The position numbers and the translations under genes were made by a program. Of a stretch of 64,000 nt of DNA, positions 54,501 through 64,000 are shown one piece after another. This stretch comes from Gluconobacter sphaericus NBRC 12467 (GTDB lineage Bacteria; Pseudomonadota; Alphaproteobacteria; Acetobacterales; Acetobacteraceae). Where the stretch lies: positions 81,602-145,601 of the forward strand of contig NZ_BJMK01000007.1 in NCBI RefSeq assembly GCF_006539125.1, written 5' to 3'. Positions within the stretch are counted from its first letter, which is position 1, and every line of letters begins with the position of its first letter. Under the pieces are notes generated by a model. The model had not been told where the DNA came from. It did not search any database and saw only the letters and a program-made list of their open reading frames with translations.

Positions 54501-56179
54501 GCGATTCCCGAAACAACCGGGGGGAGCCAACGGTCTCGCCGAAGGAAGCCCCGGTGCGCCGTACCCGCTTCTCCCTCATTCTGCTAATTCCGGTGGTGGC
54601 CATTCTCATCGCCGGATGGCTGGCGTGGGAGCATTTTGCCACGCGTGGCCCCGTCATTACCATCACGTTTGAGACGGCGGATGGCCTGACTCCGGGCCAG
54701 ACGCAGGTAAAGAACAAGGCTGTAACGCTGGGTACGGTGCAGGACATCACACTGAGTGACGACATGAAACATGTCGACGTCACGGTGCAAATGAACGCCA
54801 ACAGCGCACATATTCTGACTGACCACACCCGGTTCTGGGTCGTGCGTCCGCGGATCAATGGCGCCAGCATCACTGGCCTCGATACATTGTTCTCCGGCGC
54901 CTATATCGCCCTGGATCCGGGAAGCGATGACGGCCACTACCAGAAGTCCTTCAAGGGCCTTGAATCGCCGCCGGGTGTGCGGTCCGACCAGCCAGGCGAA
55001 ACGTTCTGGCTTGTGTCCCAGTCGTTGGGCTCGCTTGGTCCGGGATCGCCGGTCTTTTTCCGCGATCTTCAGGTGGGTGAGGTGCTGGGCTACACGATGC
55101 CGCCGGGTGGGATGGGGCCCATCGTCATCCAGGCTTTCGTCAAGGAGCCCTATGACCACTATTTGCGCACGGACAGCCGGTTCTGGAACGTCTCAGGCGT
55201 TCAGGTCGGCCTTGGTGCCGGTGGTTTGCAGGTCCAGCTCAAATCGCTTCAGGCCCTGTTCTCGGGTGGCATTGCGTTTGGTCTGCCGGAGCGCCGTCGC
55301 AACATCGATTTGCCTGATGCGCCGGCCAATTCCGTCTTCAAGCTTTATGCCAGCGAGGCTGATGCCCACAACGCGCGCTACCATAAGCGCCTGCGTGTCG
55401 TGACCTACATCAACTCCTCTGTCAAAGGCCTTACGAACGGCAGTCAGGTCACCATGTTCGGTTTGCAGATTGGTACTGTCACTGATGTCCGTCTCCTTCT
55501 CGAAGGCCCTACGAAGCTGCCTCGTGTCCGCGTGGATATGGAGCTTGAGCCGGAGCGTATGCTGTCCAACTGGGATGATCGGATCGAGAACAGTAAGGAG
55601 CCGCCTGTCGAGAAGTATCTCCAGGCCTTCGTGGCTGATGGAATGCGTGCCTCGGTTCAGAGCGCCAGCTTCCTGACCGGTGAATCCATGATTGCCTTGC
55701 AATTCGTCAAGAATGCTCCTGTTACGGCCTTGACCTACGAAGGCGACGTTGCCGTTCTCCCCAGTCAGGCTGGCGGAATGGACGGAATCATGGAGTCCGT
55801 CTCCACCATCACCGACAAGATCGCGGCAATGCCGCTGACCGAAATTGGTGGCCATGTGAACGATCTTCTGGCGCATGCGGATAGCCGTCTGAATAGTCCG
55901 GAAGTCACGCAGTCCCTCGCGGCGCTGCGCGATTCTCTACAAAATCTGAGCAGGCTGACGAAAACCGCCAACCAGGACCTGCCGGCGCTGATGAAGGGGC
56001 TGCAGGGCACTCTGGCAAATGCCCAGTCTGTTCTGGGGGCTTATGGCGGCGATACGGATTTCCATCGCAACCTTCAGAACATGATCATCCAGCTGACCCA
56101 GATGTCCCGCTCCCTGCGGTTCCTCACGGATTATCTGGATCACCATCCTTCCGCTCTCATCACCGGCCGCAGGAACTGA
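54497..56179 (+). CDS. pqiB: MCE-domain protein PqiB
   Basis: Periplasmic tunnel-forming protein with one N-terminal membrane anchor (FSLILLIPVVAILIAGWLAW, about 25-45) and three MCE/MlaD domains (GPVITITFETADGLTPGQT; GPGSPVFFRDLQVGEVLGY; VTYINSSVKGLTNGSQVTMFG), then a long C-terminal helical region of about 130 residues. Length 560. Starts at GTG 54497, overlapping pqiA by four bases. It would span the periplasm and connect to the PqiC lipoprotein. Confidence 0.94.
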   Translation: MSDSRNNRGEPTVSPKEAPVRRTRFSLILLIPVVAILIAGWLAWEHFATRGPVITITFETADGLTPGQTQVKNKAVTLGTVQDITLSDDMKHVDVTVQMNANSAHILTDHTRFWVVRPRINGASITGLDTLFSGAYIALDPGSDDGHYQKSFKGLESPPGVRSDQPGETFWLVSQSLGSLGPGSPVFFRDLQVGEVLGYTMPPGGMGPIVIQAFVKEPYDHYLRTDSRFWNVSGVQVGLGAGGLQVQLKSLQALFSGGIAFGLPERRRNIDLPDAPANSVFKLYASEADAHNARYHKRLRVVTYINSSVKGLTNGSQVTMFGLQIGTVTDVRLLLEGPTKLPRVRVDMELEPERMLSNWDDRIENSKEPPVEKYLQAFVADGMRASVQSASFLTGESMIALQFVKNAPVTALTYEGDVAVLPSQAGGMDGIMESVSTITDKIAAMPLTEIGGHVNDLLAHADSRLNSPEVTQSLAALRDSLQNLSRLTKTANQDLPALMKGLQGTLANAQSVLGAYGGDTDFHRNLQNMIIQLTQMSRSLRFLTDYLDHHPSALITGRRN

Positions 56180-56182
56180 GCC

Positions 56183-56800
56183 ATGACACAGTCTTCGACG
56201 TCCCGCCTTCGTTTCCTGTCCCTGGTGGGGGCTCTGGGGCTGACGGGCCTCCTCTCGGCCTGTAGTAGCGATCCCACGCTCTATACGCTGGCTCCTCTGT
56301 CAGGTGTGTCCCAGGCGGGAGGCCCTGCCGTGGTCGAGGTCCGGACACCTGTTGTGAGCGCGCGGCTTGATCGCGATACGATTGTGAAGGCCAGTGAGGA
56401 TTATCAGACAAAGCTCGCTTCGGGCAGTAGTTGGAGTGAGGCGCTTCCGGACATGCTGGGTCATACGCTGATGACCGACCTAGCCCAGCGTTTGCCGGGC
56501 ACGACCGTCTTCGCGCAGGATGATGCGGTCACGACGACGCCTGCGGCCTATGTGGAGCTGACCATCCGCAATTTTGAAGCCGATTCGGTCGGGCACGCAC
56601 TTGTGACGGGCATGCTGTCCGTTCACCCGGCTGGAAAGATGATTGGTCCTGTGATGACCACGCCTGTGGTGTGGCAGTCGTCAGAGCCGGTTGTGTCTAG
56701 CACGGCAAAGCTGACGGCAGCGCTCAGTCAAGGTGTTGCCAGCATCGCGGATCAGGCTGCAGCAAAACTGCGGGTTCTGCCACAGCCCCTGAAGAACTGA
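56183..56800 (+). CDS. pqiC: Outer-membrane lipoprotein PqiC
   Basis: A 205-residue lipoprotein with a signal peptide ending in the lipobox GLLSAC, followed by the ABC-type auxiliary lipoprotein fold (DPTLYTLAPL, VVEVRTPVVSARLDRDTIV, LPDMLGHTLMTDLAQRL). It starts three bases after pqiB. Third member of pqiABC; a strong terminator follows. Confidence 0.92.
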   Translation: MTQSSTSRLRFLSLVGALGLTGLLSACSSDPTLYTLAPLSGVSQAGGPAVVEVRTPVVSARLDRDTIVKASEDYQTKLASGSSWSEALPDMLGHTLMTDLAQRLPGTTVFAQDDAVTTTPAAYVELTIRNFEADSVGHALVTGMLSVHPAGKMIGPVMTTPVVWQSSEPVVSSTAKLTAALSQGVASIADQAAAKLRVLPQPLKN

Positions 56801-56820
56801 GAATCATCAGGGTCACCAAT

Positions 56821-56850
56821 AAAAAAGGCTCCCGAGAGGGAGCCTTTTTT
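56821..56850. terminator. Bidirectional terminator between pqiC and nusG
   Basis: Symmetric hairpin: thirteen-base arms (A6 plus GGCTCCC and its complement) around GAGA. It has A-run and T-run on the two sides, so it serves pqiC on the plus strand and nusG on the minus strand. Confidence 0.93.
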
Positions 56851-56876
56851 ATTGTAAGGAATAGAACTTGAAAAAC

Positions 56877-57407
56877 TTAGAGCTTCTCGACCTGCGTGAA
56901 GTCCAGATCGACTGGCGTGGAGCGGCCGAAGATGGAAACGCTAACCTTGAGGCGCTGACGCTCGTCGTCGACATCCTCGATCATACCGGTGAAGGAAGTG
57001 AACGGACCATCCGCCACGCGGATCTGCTCACCAATCTCGAAGGAGAGGCTAGAACGGGGACGCTCAACGCCTTCCTGCGCCTGCTTCATGATCCGGTCGG
57101 CTTCAGCTGCCGTAATCGGGGTCGGACGGTTGCGGGTTCCAAGGAAGCCCGTAACCTTGGGGGTATCCTTGACGAGATGCCACGCTTCGTCCGTCAGTTC
57201 CATTTTGACGAGGACATAGCCGGGGAAAAACTTGCGCTCCGCGTTGACCTTACGGCCGCGGCGCATCTCTGTAATATCTTCGGAGGGAACAAGGATCTGT
57301 TCGAAATGATCGGACAGGCCTTTCTGTGCAGCCTGCTCCTGGATATGGCTCGCGATCTTCTTCTCAAAACCGGAATAGACGTGAACAACGTACCAACGCT
57401 TCGCCAT
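56877..57407 (-). CDS. nusG: Transcription termination/antitermination protein NusG
   Basis: A 176-residue elongation factor that binds RNA polymerase and links it to Rho or ribosomes. The NGN domain begins KRWYVVHVYSGFEKKIASHI and includes FFPGYVLVKMELTDEAWHLV. The KOW domain follows (IGEQIRVADGPFTSFTGMIEDV). It lies nine bases after secE. Confidence 0.96.
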   Translation of the reverse strand: MAKRWYVVHVYSGFEKKIASHIQEQAAQKGLSDHFEQILVPSEDITEMRRGRKVNAERKFFPGYVLVKMELTDEAWHLVKDTPKVTGFLGTRNRPTPITAAEADRIMKQAQEGVERPRSSLSFEIGEQIRVADGPFTSFTGMIEDVDDERQRLKVSVSIFGRSTPVDLDFTQVEKL

Positions 57408-57416
57408 GGTGCGAAC

Positions 57417-57671
57417 TTAGCCTCCAACGCCAAAAAGTTCGCGGACGCCGAGGCCGATCACCTGGTCCACGATGAAGAAGAAGATGCAGGTCACGGTAAC
57501 CATGACCAGCACGGCACCTGACGTAATCAGGGTGTTGCGACGGGTCGGCCACGTGACACGTTTTGCTTCGGCGCGCACGTCACGGACGTAGGCCACCAGA
57601 TTGAAGCCGGATCCGCTCTTTTGAGGCGCCGTTTTCCGCGACTCGTCTTTCGGGGTACTGACCGACACCAT
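57417..57671 (-). CDS. secE: Preprotein translocase subunit SecE
   Basis: Single-helix subunit of SecYEG. The ATG at 57671 with GAGG upstream gives 84 residues. The amphipathic segment RDVRAEAKRVTWPTRRNTL is the family hallmark, followed by one membrane helix (SGAVLVMVTVTCIFFFIVDQ). Transcribed with nusG downstream of the tRNA-Trp gene. Confidence 0.93.
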   Translation of the reverse strand: MVSVSTPKDESRKTAPQKSGSGFNLVAYVRDVRAEAKRVTWPTRRNTLITSGAVLVMVTVTCIFFFIVDQVIGLGVRELFGVGG

Positions 57672-57733
57672 CGTCCTCGAATCAAGTGAAAATCCCGCTC
57701 CCGGTGTCGGGAAGGACATCCGGTGAGAAGGAG

Positions 57734-57810
57734 TGGCAGGGGCGGAGGGTCTCGAACTCTCAACCTCCGGTTTTGGAGACCGGCGCTCTAGCCAATTGAG
57801 CTACACCCCT
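57734..57810 (-). tRNA. tRNA-Trp (anticodon CCA), CCA encoded
   Basis: On the minus strand: acceptor AGGGGTG/CGCCCCT, D stem GCTC/GAGC, anticodon stem CCGGT/ACCGG with loop CTCCAAA, T arm GAGAG/CCCTC with one A-C mismatch, then G and CCA. Located upstream of secE-nusG, the classic order. Confidence 0.96.
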
Positions 57811-57980
57811 ATCATCGGGCAAGACATTTTTGAGGTGTCATGCCAACGACAGTGGCCGCAAAAGAGAATGTTCAGGAGTAAAAGTCAAGTGCCTCGAACA
57901 TCTTTGTTGCGGAATTTCCATTTTGATCTTTCCCCTCTTGCGGGCGCGGAAAAAAATGGGCTAAGGACACTTCCATCTGA

Positions 57981-58054
57981 GCGGGCGTAGCATAGTGGTA
58001 ATGCAGTAGCCTTCCAAGCTTCTTAGGAGGGTTCGATTCCCTTCGCCCGCTCCA
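57981..58054 (+). tRNA. tRNA-Gly (anticodon TCC), CCA encoded
   Basis: Acceptor GCGGGCG/CGCCCGC, D stem GCAT/ATGC, anticodon arm GTAGC/GCTTC (one T-T mismatch) with loop CTTCCAA, T stem GAGGG/CCCTT, discriminator T and CCA. Confidence 0.94.
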
Positions 58055-58080
58055 GATCTTCCGGAATTGATATTTTCGTC

Positions 58081-58632
58081 TTATCGCCCCTGACAGGGAG
58101 CGTGTGATGGCGTCGCTTCTCCAATCTGGAGAATCTGCAGGGCGACGGCGGAATCGCCGACATTGCCTGACTGATGGCCTTTAGGGTCGGTGTCGTGAGC
58201 GATCGGAGCCACATCCTCACTGAGCAGGACATCACCCGGATTCAGCTCCACGCTGGTCCCGTCCATCGCCTTGACGAAATAGATTCCTGATAGCGGCACA
58301 ATCCATTGGACCTGATGGCTTTCGTTCCATCCGCCTTTCCAATGCGGGGGCTGAACCCGTATCGTCATCGTTGCCGGTCCGTCATGGAGCGTGCTGAGCA
58401 TGACCTTGTCTCCGGTCGGCGTGATCGAATTCTCATGGAATGTTGATATCTTGCACTTGGTCAGATGCGTGACACCTTGAGGGTCGGTCCAATTGTCCCA
58501 GTAGGAAATGGTCGGGAAGGACGGTTTGTCCTCTAGTGGGGTTGCTCGTGCTGCCGTGGCCAGGGGAGGGAGCGAAAGGGCGGGGATGGACAGCGCGCCT
58601 AACAGAAAAAAGAGGTATTTCTGGATGGTCAT
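58081..58632 (-). CDS. Secreted cupin-like hypothetical protein
   Basis: A 183-residue protein from ATG 58632 with GGAG five bases upstream. A signal peptide (IQKYLFFLLGALSIPALSLP) ends near TAARA. The mature part has SYWDNWTDPQGVTHLTKCKIS, then a cupin-like region (VQWIVPLSGIYFVKAMDGTSVELNPGDVLL). No functional residues can be assigned with confidence. It is divergent from the atp operon. Confidence 0.65.
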   Translation of the reverse strand: MTIQKYLFFLLGALSIPALSLPPLATAARATPLEDKPSFPTISYWDNWTDPQGVTHLTKCKISTFHENSITPTGDKVMLSTLHDGPATMTIRVQPPHWKGGWNESHQVQWIVPLSGIYFVKAMDGTSVELNPGDVLLSEDVAPIAHDTDPKGHQSGNVGDSAVALQILQIGEATPSHAPCQGR

Positions 58633-58832
58633 CTGGTCTCCGTGGTTGTTTGGAGGGCGTGTGTTGAACGGAAGTAAAGAATTTCCGAAGAACCACTGTG
58701 AAACTCTCGTCATGCCAGTCCGGTAGAGGAAAACGCAAACCTTCGTCTGGTCGGGGGCGGATGAAAGGGGATTTGCGTATCGTCTCGGTTGCGCAGGGCT
58801 AGGACAGCGTGCTAGAGGCGGCCCCAAGTGGA

Positions 58833-58934
58833 GGACCGGGTTTCAGACGAATCCTGCGCAGGAACGTGTATGCCCGGTCCGGACAGTTTTGATGCAAGGA
58901 ACCGGATAAGCCGGTTCCGGCCGCACTCTGCGGC
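58833..58934 (+). promoter_or_regulatory. Highly structured RNA leader upstream of atpH
   Basis: Within about 100 bases there are four perfect dyads. GGACCGGG (58833-58840) pairs with CCCGGTCC (58873-58880) and encloses the palindrome CCTGCGCAGG (58853-58862). GGAACCGG (58898-58905) pairs with CCGGTTCC (58911-58918). GCCGCA (58920-58925) pairs with TGCGGC (58929-58934). No T-run follows any of them. The leader ends 25 bases before the GTG of atpH. This could be a regulatory or stability element of the atp mRNA; no known riboswitch class is recognised. The rest of the 58633-58959 intergenic region shows no gene. Confidence 0.5.
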
Positions 58935-58959
58935 GGATTTAGTGAGACGGAACACGCGT

Positions 58960-59532
58960 GTGACGGTGACACAGGTGCCGCAGGTTGGACAGACAGGGGG
59001 CTTGGCCCAGCGCTACGCCCGTGCGCTTTATGATCTTGCTTCGGAGCAGGGGAATCTTCCCGATGTTCTGGGTGAAGTGAAGGCGCTGCGTACCGCCATT
59101 TCCGAAAGCGACGACCTGCGGAAATTCCTAGCTGACGCTCGGATGGACATCCGCCAGGGTCAGACGGTTTCGAATGTTCTGGTGTCGAAGCTCGGCTTTG
59201 GAGACGTCCTGCGCCGGTTCGTCGGCGTTATCGCCGAAAACCGTCGTCTGCCTGATCTTGCATCCATTCTGGACGGTGTTCTGGCGCTCGACGCCGCCCT
59301 GCGCGGCGAAGTCGTGGCCGAAATCCGCTCTGCACAGCCTCTTAACGACACACAGCGCAGCCAGCTTCAGGTCCGACTGGCCGAAGCCGGCTACAGCCGC
59401 GTGTCCATGACCGAACATACGGACCCTGCCCTCCTTGGTGGCATGACCGTACGGATCGGTTCCACACTCTTTGACACTTCGATCGCCGGGCGCCTGACCC
59501 GCCTGCAGAACGCCATGAAGGGAGCCGCGTGA
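58960..59532 (+). CDS. atpH: ATP synthase F1 subunit delta
   Basis: Stator subunit linking F1 to the b subunits. A GTG at 58960 gives 190 residues, the usual length; the frame is open further upstream to 58828, but that part lies over the hairpin leader. Motifs: [40 protein letters not shown] and the C-terminal [25 protein letters not shown]. First gene of atpHAGDC; the stop overlaps the atpA start. Confidence 0.93.
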   Translation: MTVTQVPQVGQTGGLAQRYARALYDLASEQGNLPDVLGEVKALRTAISESDDLRKFLADARMDIRQGQTVSNVLVSKLGFGDVLRRFVGVIAENRRLPDLASILDGVLALDAALRGEVVAEIRSAQPLNDTQRSQLQVRLAEAGYSRVSMTEHTDPALLGGMTVRIGSTLFDTSIAGRLTRLQNAMKGAA

Positions 59533-61067
59533 TGGATATCCGTCCCGCCGAGATTTCGGACATCCTCAAGCAGCAGATCGCGTCTTTCGACCAGGTCGAG
59601 ACCGTTTCCGAAACGGGAACGGTCCTGTCCATCGGCGACGGCATCGCCCGCGTCTACGGCCTGAACAACGTCATGGCCGGTGAAATGGTCGAGTTCGAAG
59701 GAACCGGCCTCAAGGGCATGGCCCTGAACCTCGAAGCCGACAATGTCGGTGTGGTTCTGTTCGGAGATGGCGACGGCATCCGCGAGGGCGACACCGTCCT
59801 GCGTACGAAGTCCGTGGTTGAAGTTCCGGTCGGCAAAGGCCTGCTGGGACGTGTGGTTGACGGTCTGGGCAACCCGATCGATGGCCGTGGCCCGCTGACG
59901 GATGTTGAGTACCGCCGCGCCGAGGTGAAAGCTCCGGGCATTATGCCGCGCCAGTCGGTCAGCGAGCCGATGCAGACGGGCATCAAGGCCATCGACGCTC
60001 TTGTTCCCATCGGACGGGGCCAGCGTGAGCTGATCATCGGTGACCGCCAGACGGGCAAGACCGCGATCCTGATCGACACCATCGTCGCCCAGAAGCCGGT
60101 CAATGCTGAAGGCGATCCGAAGAAGTCCCTGTACTGCATCTATGTCGCTATCGGCCAGAAGCGTTCCACGGTGGCCAACCTGGTCCGCACGCTGACCGAA
60201 CATGGCGCGATGGAATATTCCATCGTTGTTGCCGCTACGGCCTCTGATGCGGCTCCGATGCAGTATCTCGCTCCGTACACGGCCTGCGCCATGGGTGAGT
60301 ATTTCCGTGACAACGGCATGCACGCTCTTGTCTGCTACGACGATCTGTCCAAGCAGGCTGTGGCTTACCGCCAGATGTCCCTGCTGCTGCGTCGTCCGCC
60401 GGCTCGTGAAGCGTTCCCGGGTGACGTGTTCTACCTGCACTCCCGTCTTCTGGAGCGTGCGGCCAAGATGTCCGACGCCAATGGCGGTGGCTCCCTGACT
60501 GCCCTGCCGGTTATCGAGACGCAGGCTGGCGATACGGCTGCCTACATCCCGACCAACGTGATCTCCATCACTGATGGTCAGATCTTCCTTGAGACGGACC
60601 TGTTCTACAAGGGTATCCGCCCGGCCGTGAACGTCGGTGGCTCCGTATCCCGCGTGGGGTCTGCAGCCCAGATCAAGGCGATGAAGCAGGTTGCCGGCAA
60701 GATCAAGCTGGAGCTGGCACAGTATCGTGAAATGGCTGCGTTCTCGCAGTTTGCTTCCGACCTGGACGCCGCAACCCGCAAGCAGCTTGATCGTGGTGCC
60801 CGTCTGGTCGAACTGCTGAAGCAGCCCGAGACGTCCCCGCTGCCCGTCGAAGAGCAGGTTGTTGTTCTTTATGCCGGTACGCGTGGCTACGTTGATCCGA
60901 TCGCCGTGGACAAGGTCGTGGCCTACGAAGCCGCTCTCCTGTCCGAGCTGCGCGGTGCGGGCTCTGACATCCTGACGGCCATTCGTAATGACCGCCAGAT
61001 CAAGCCGGAGACGGAAGGCAAGCTCAAGGAGCTGCTCGAAGCATTCGGCAAGCGCTTTTCGGCCTGA
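59532..61067 (+). CDS. atpA: ATP synthase F1 subunit alpha
   Basis: Non-catalytic nucleotide-binding subunit of F1, 511 residues from ATG 59532. [11 protein letters not shown] and the P-loop GDRQTGKTA are intact, as are [12 protein letters not shown] and [32 protein letters not shown]. The start shares the last base with the atpH stop. Confidence 0.97.
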   Translation: MDIRPAEISDILKQQIASFDQVETVSETGTVLSIGDGIARVYGLNNVMAGEMVEFEGTGLKGMALNLEADNVGVVLFGDGDGIREGDTVLRTKSVVEVPVGKGLLGRVVDGLGNPIDGRGPLTDVEYRRAEVKAPGIMPRQSVSEPMQTGIKAIDALVPIGRGQRELIIGDRQTGKTAILIDTIVAQKPVNAEGDPKKSLYCIYVAIGQKRSTVANLVRTLTEHGAMEYSIVVAATASDAAPMQYLAPYTACAMGEYFRDNGMHALVCYDDLSKQAVAYRQMSLLLRRPPAREAFPGDVFYLHSRLLERAAKMSDANGGGSLTALPVIETQAGDTAAYIPTNVISITDGQIFLETDLFYKGIRPAVNVGGSVSRVGSAAQIKAMKQVAGKIKLELAQYREMAAFSQFASDLDAATRKQLDRGARLVELLKQPETSPLPVEEQVVVLYAGTRGYVDPIAVDKVVAYEAALLSELRGAGSDILTAIRNDRQIKPETEGKLKELLEAFGKRFSA

Positions 61068-61076
61068 GGATAGCCC

Positions 61077-63453
<2,377 letters not shown>

Positions 63454-63457
63454 TCCG

Positions 63458-63874
63458 ATGCCGCTTCGCATCGAGATCGTCAGCCCGGAAAAGCGCCTTG
63501 TCGAACGTGACGTCGACATGGCCGTGGTCCCGGGCATGGAAGGCGATATTGCAGCCATGCCGGACCGCGCACCGCTGATGCTTCAGCTGCGGGGCGGCGT
63601 TGTGGCCCTTTATAAGGGTGACAAGATCGTTGACCGTTACTTCGTGACGGGCGGTTTTGCCGATATGGGCGCTGATCACTGCACCATTCTGGCCGATTCC
63701 GCACAGCTCATGAGTGAGCTGTCTGTAGACGAAGCCAAGGCTCGTCTGCGGGACTTGGAAAGCCGTTGGGCCGAAATCGGTCCGAATGATGTGGACATGC
63801 ACGACCAGATCAGCCGCGAACTGCAATCGGTTCGCGCCGAGCTGGAAGCTGTTCAGGAGCATGCTCCTGCCTGA
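63458..63874 (+). CDS. atpC: ATP synthase F1 subunit epsilon
   Basis: A 138-residue subunit that joins gamma to the c-ring and can inhibit ATP hydrolysis. IEIVSPEKRLVERDVDMAVVPGMEGDIAAMPDRAPLM and the N-terminal beta-sandwich are typical; a helical C-terminus ends the protein. Last gene of the operon, four bases after atpD. Confidence 0.96.
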   Translation: MPLRIEIVSPEKRLVERDVDMAVVPGMEGDIAAMPDRAPLMLQLRGGVVALYKGDKIVDRYFVTGGFADMGADHCTILADSAQLMSELSVDEAKARLRDLESRWAEIGPNDVDMHDQISRELQSVRAELEAVQEHAPA

Positions 63875-63898
63875 AGGGTCTGTTCAGATCAGGTTTGT

Positions 63899-63935
63899 AA
63901 AAACCCGCTTCACCGGAAGGTGAAGCGGGTTTTTC
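63899..63935 (+). terminator. Terminator of the atpHAGDC operon
   Basis: A fourteen-pair stem (63901-63914 with 63919-63932) around GGAA, followed by T5. No gene is recognisable in the remaining 65 bases to the window edge, though an ATG at 63979 might begin one. Confidence 0.93.
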
Positions 63936-64000
63936 TTTGCCATTTCTCCAGGGCTTTTCTTTCGCAGGCTTGCCCCCATGCCTGAAATAACTCAGTGCTT

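Noticed and set aside
63979..64000. Possible new gene beginning at ATG 63979
   Set aside because: Only seven codons are visible, without a clear ribosome-binding site.

Overview
The window reads as chromosomal DNA of an acetic acid bacterium (Alphaproteobacteria, Acetobacteraceae), closest in character to Gluconobacter. This rests on recognising the proteins and the mostly GC-rich, housekeeping-dense layout (no database search was possible). Supporting signs are the alphaproteobacterial ATP synthase F1 operon atpHAGDC, the mrcA-prfB neighbourhood, the trpT-secE-nusG order, and a TonB/ExbB/ExbD system with a dedicated TPR protein.

Layout. 1-1,764 (-): 5'-part of a TonB-dependent, probably copper, receptor preceded by a DUF2946-type protein. 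1,868-9,846: RhtA-like exporter, parE, three envelope/secreted proteins including an OmpA-family porin, a DUF1491 protein and an S41 protease. 10,013-18,243 (-): a long co-directional run gltX-pyrB-pyrC'-plsY-dprA-topA, in which pyrC' is a dihydroorotase homologue lacking the metal-binding HxH. 18,422-27,993: cupin and NAD(P)-binding protein (apparently frameshifted at its Tat-like leader), comEC, a small secreted protein, nth, an ABC exporter, a secreted amidohydrolase and a cation/H+ antiporter. 28,130-30,490: an AT-richer accessory island with a glycosyltransferase and a degenerate IS5-family element with matched terminal repeats. 30,494-36,929: rdgB, rph, hrcA, PBP1A and prfB with the programmed +1 frameshift. 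37,318-41,391 (+): tonB-exbB-exbD-exbD-TPR. 41,451-43,403: orphan flgH and a decayed sugar-nucleotide epimerase gene. 43,491-52,618: a ureide-catabolism cluster (HpxX/HpxY-like, DAACS symporter, HpxW-like oxamate amidohydrolase, LysR regulator, HpxK-like allantoate amidohydrolase, PucG-like ureidoglycine aminotransferase, GhrA-like reductase). 52,698-58,054: tRNA-Thr, pqiABC, nusG, secE, tRNA-Trp, tRNA-Gly. 58,081-63,935: a secreted cupin-like protein and atpHAGDC with its terminator.

How the genes work together. The ureide cluster forms a plausible path allantoate -> ureidoglycine -> oxalurate -> oxamate -> oxalate, which would release ammonia as nitrogen source. A LysR regulator sits between divergent arms with a dyad in the shared intergenic region. 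Neither uricase nor allantoinase is in the window. The TonB operon would energise outer-membrane receptors such as the one at the left edge. pqiABC, the OmpA protein, PlsY and PBP1A concern envelope building.

Most worth a second look: the strongly structured leader upstream of atpH (58,833-58,934), the ureide cluster with its symporter and operator dyad, the non-catalytic PyrC', the ExbB with a long Ala/Pro-rich extension and paired ExbDs, and the epimerase pseudogene whose three in-frame stops are all TAG.
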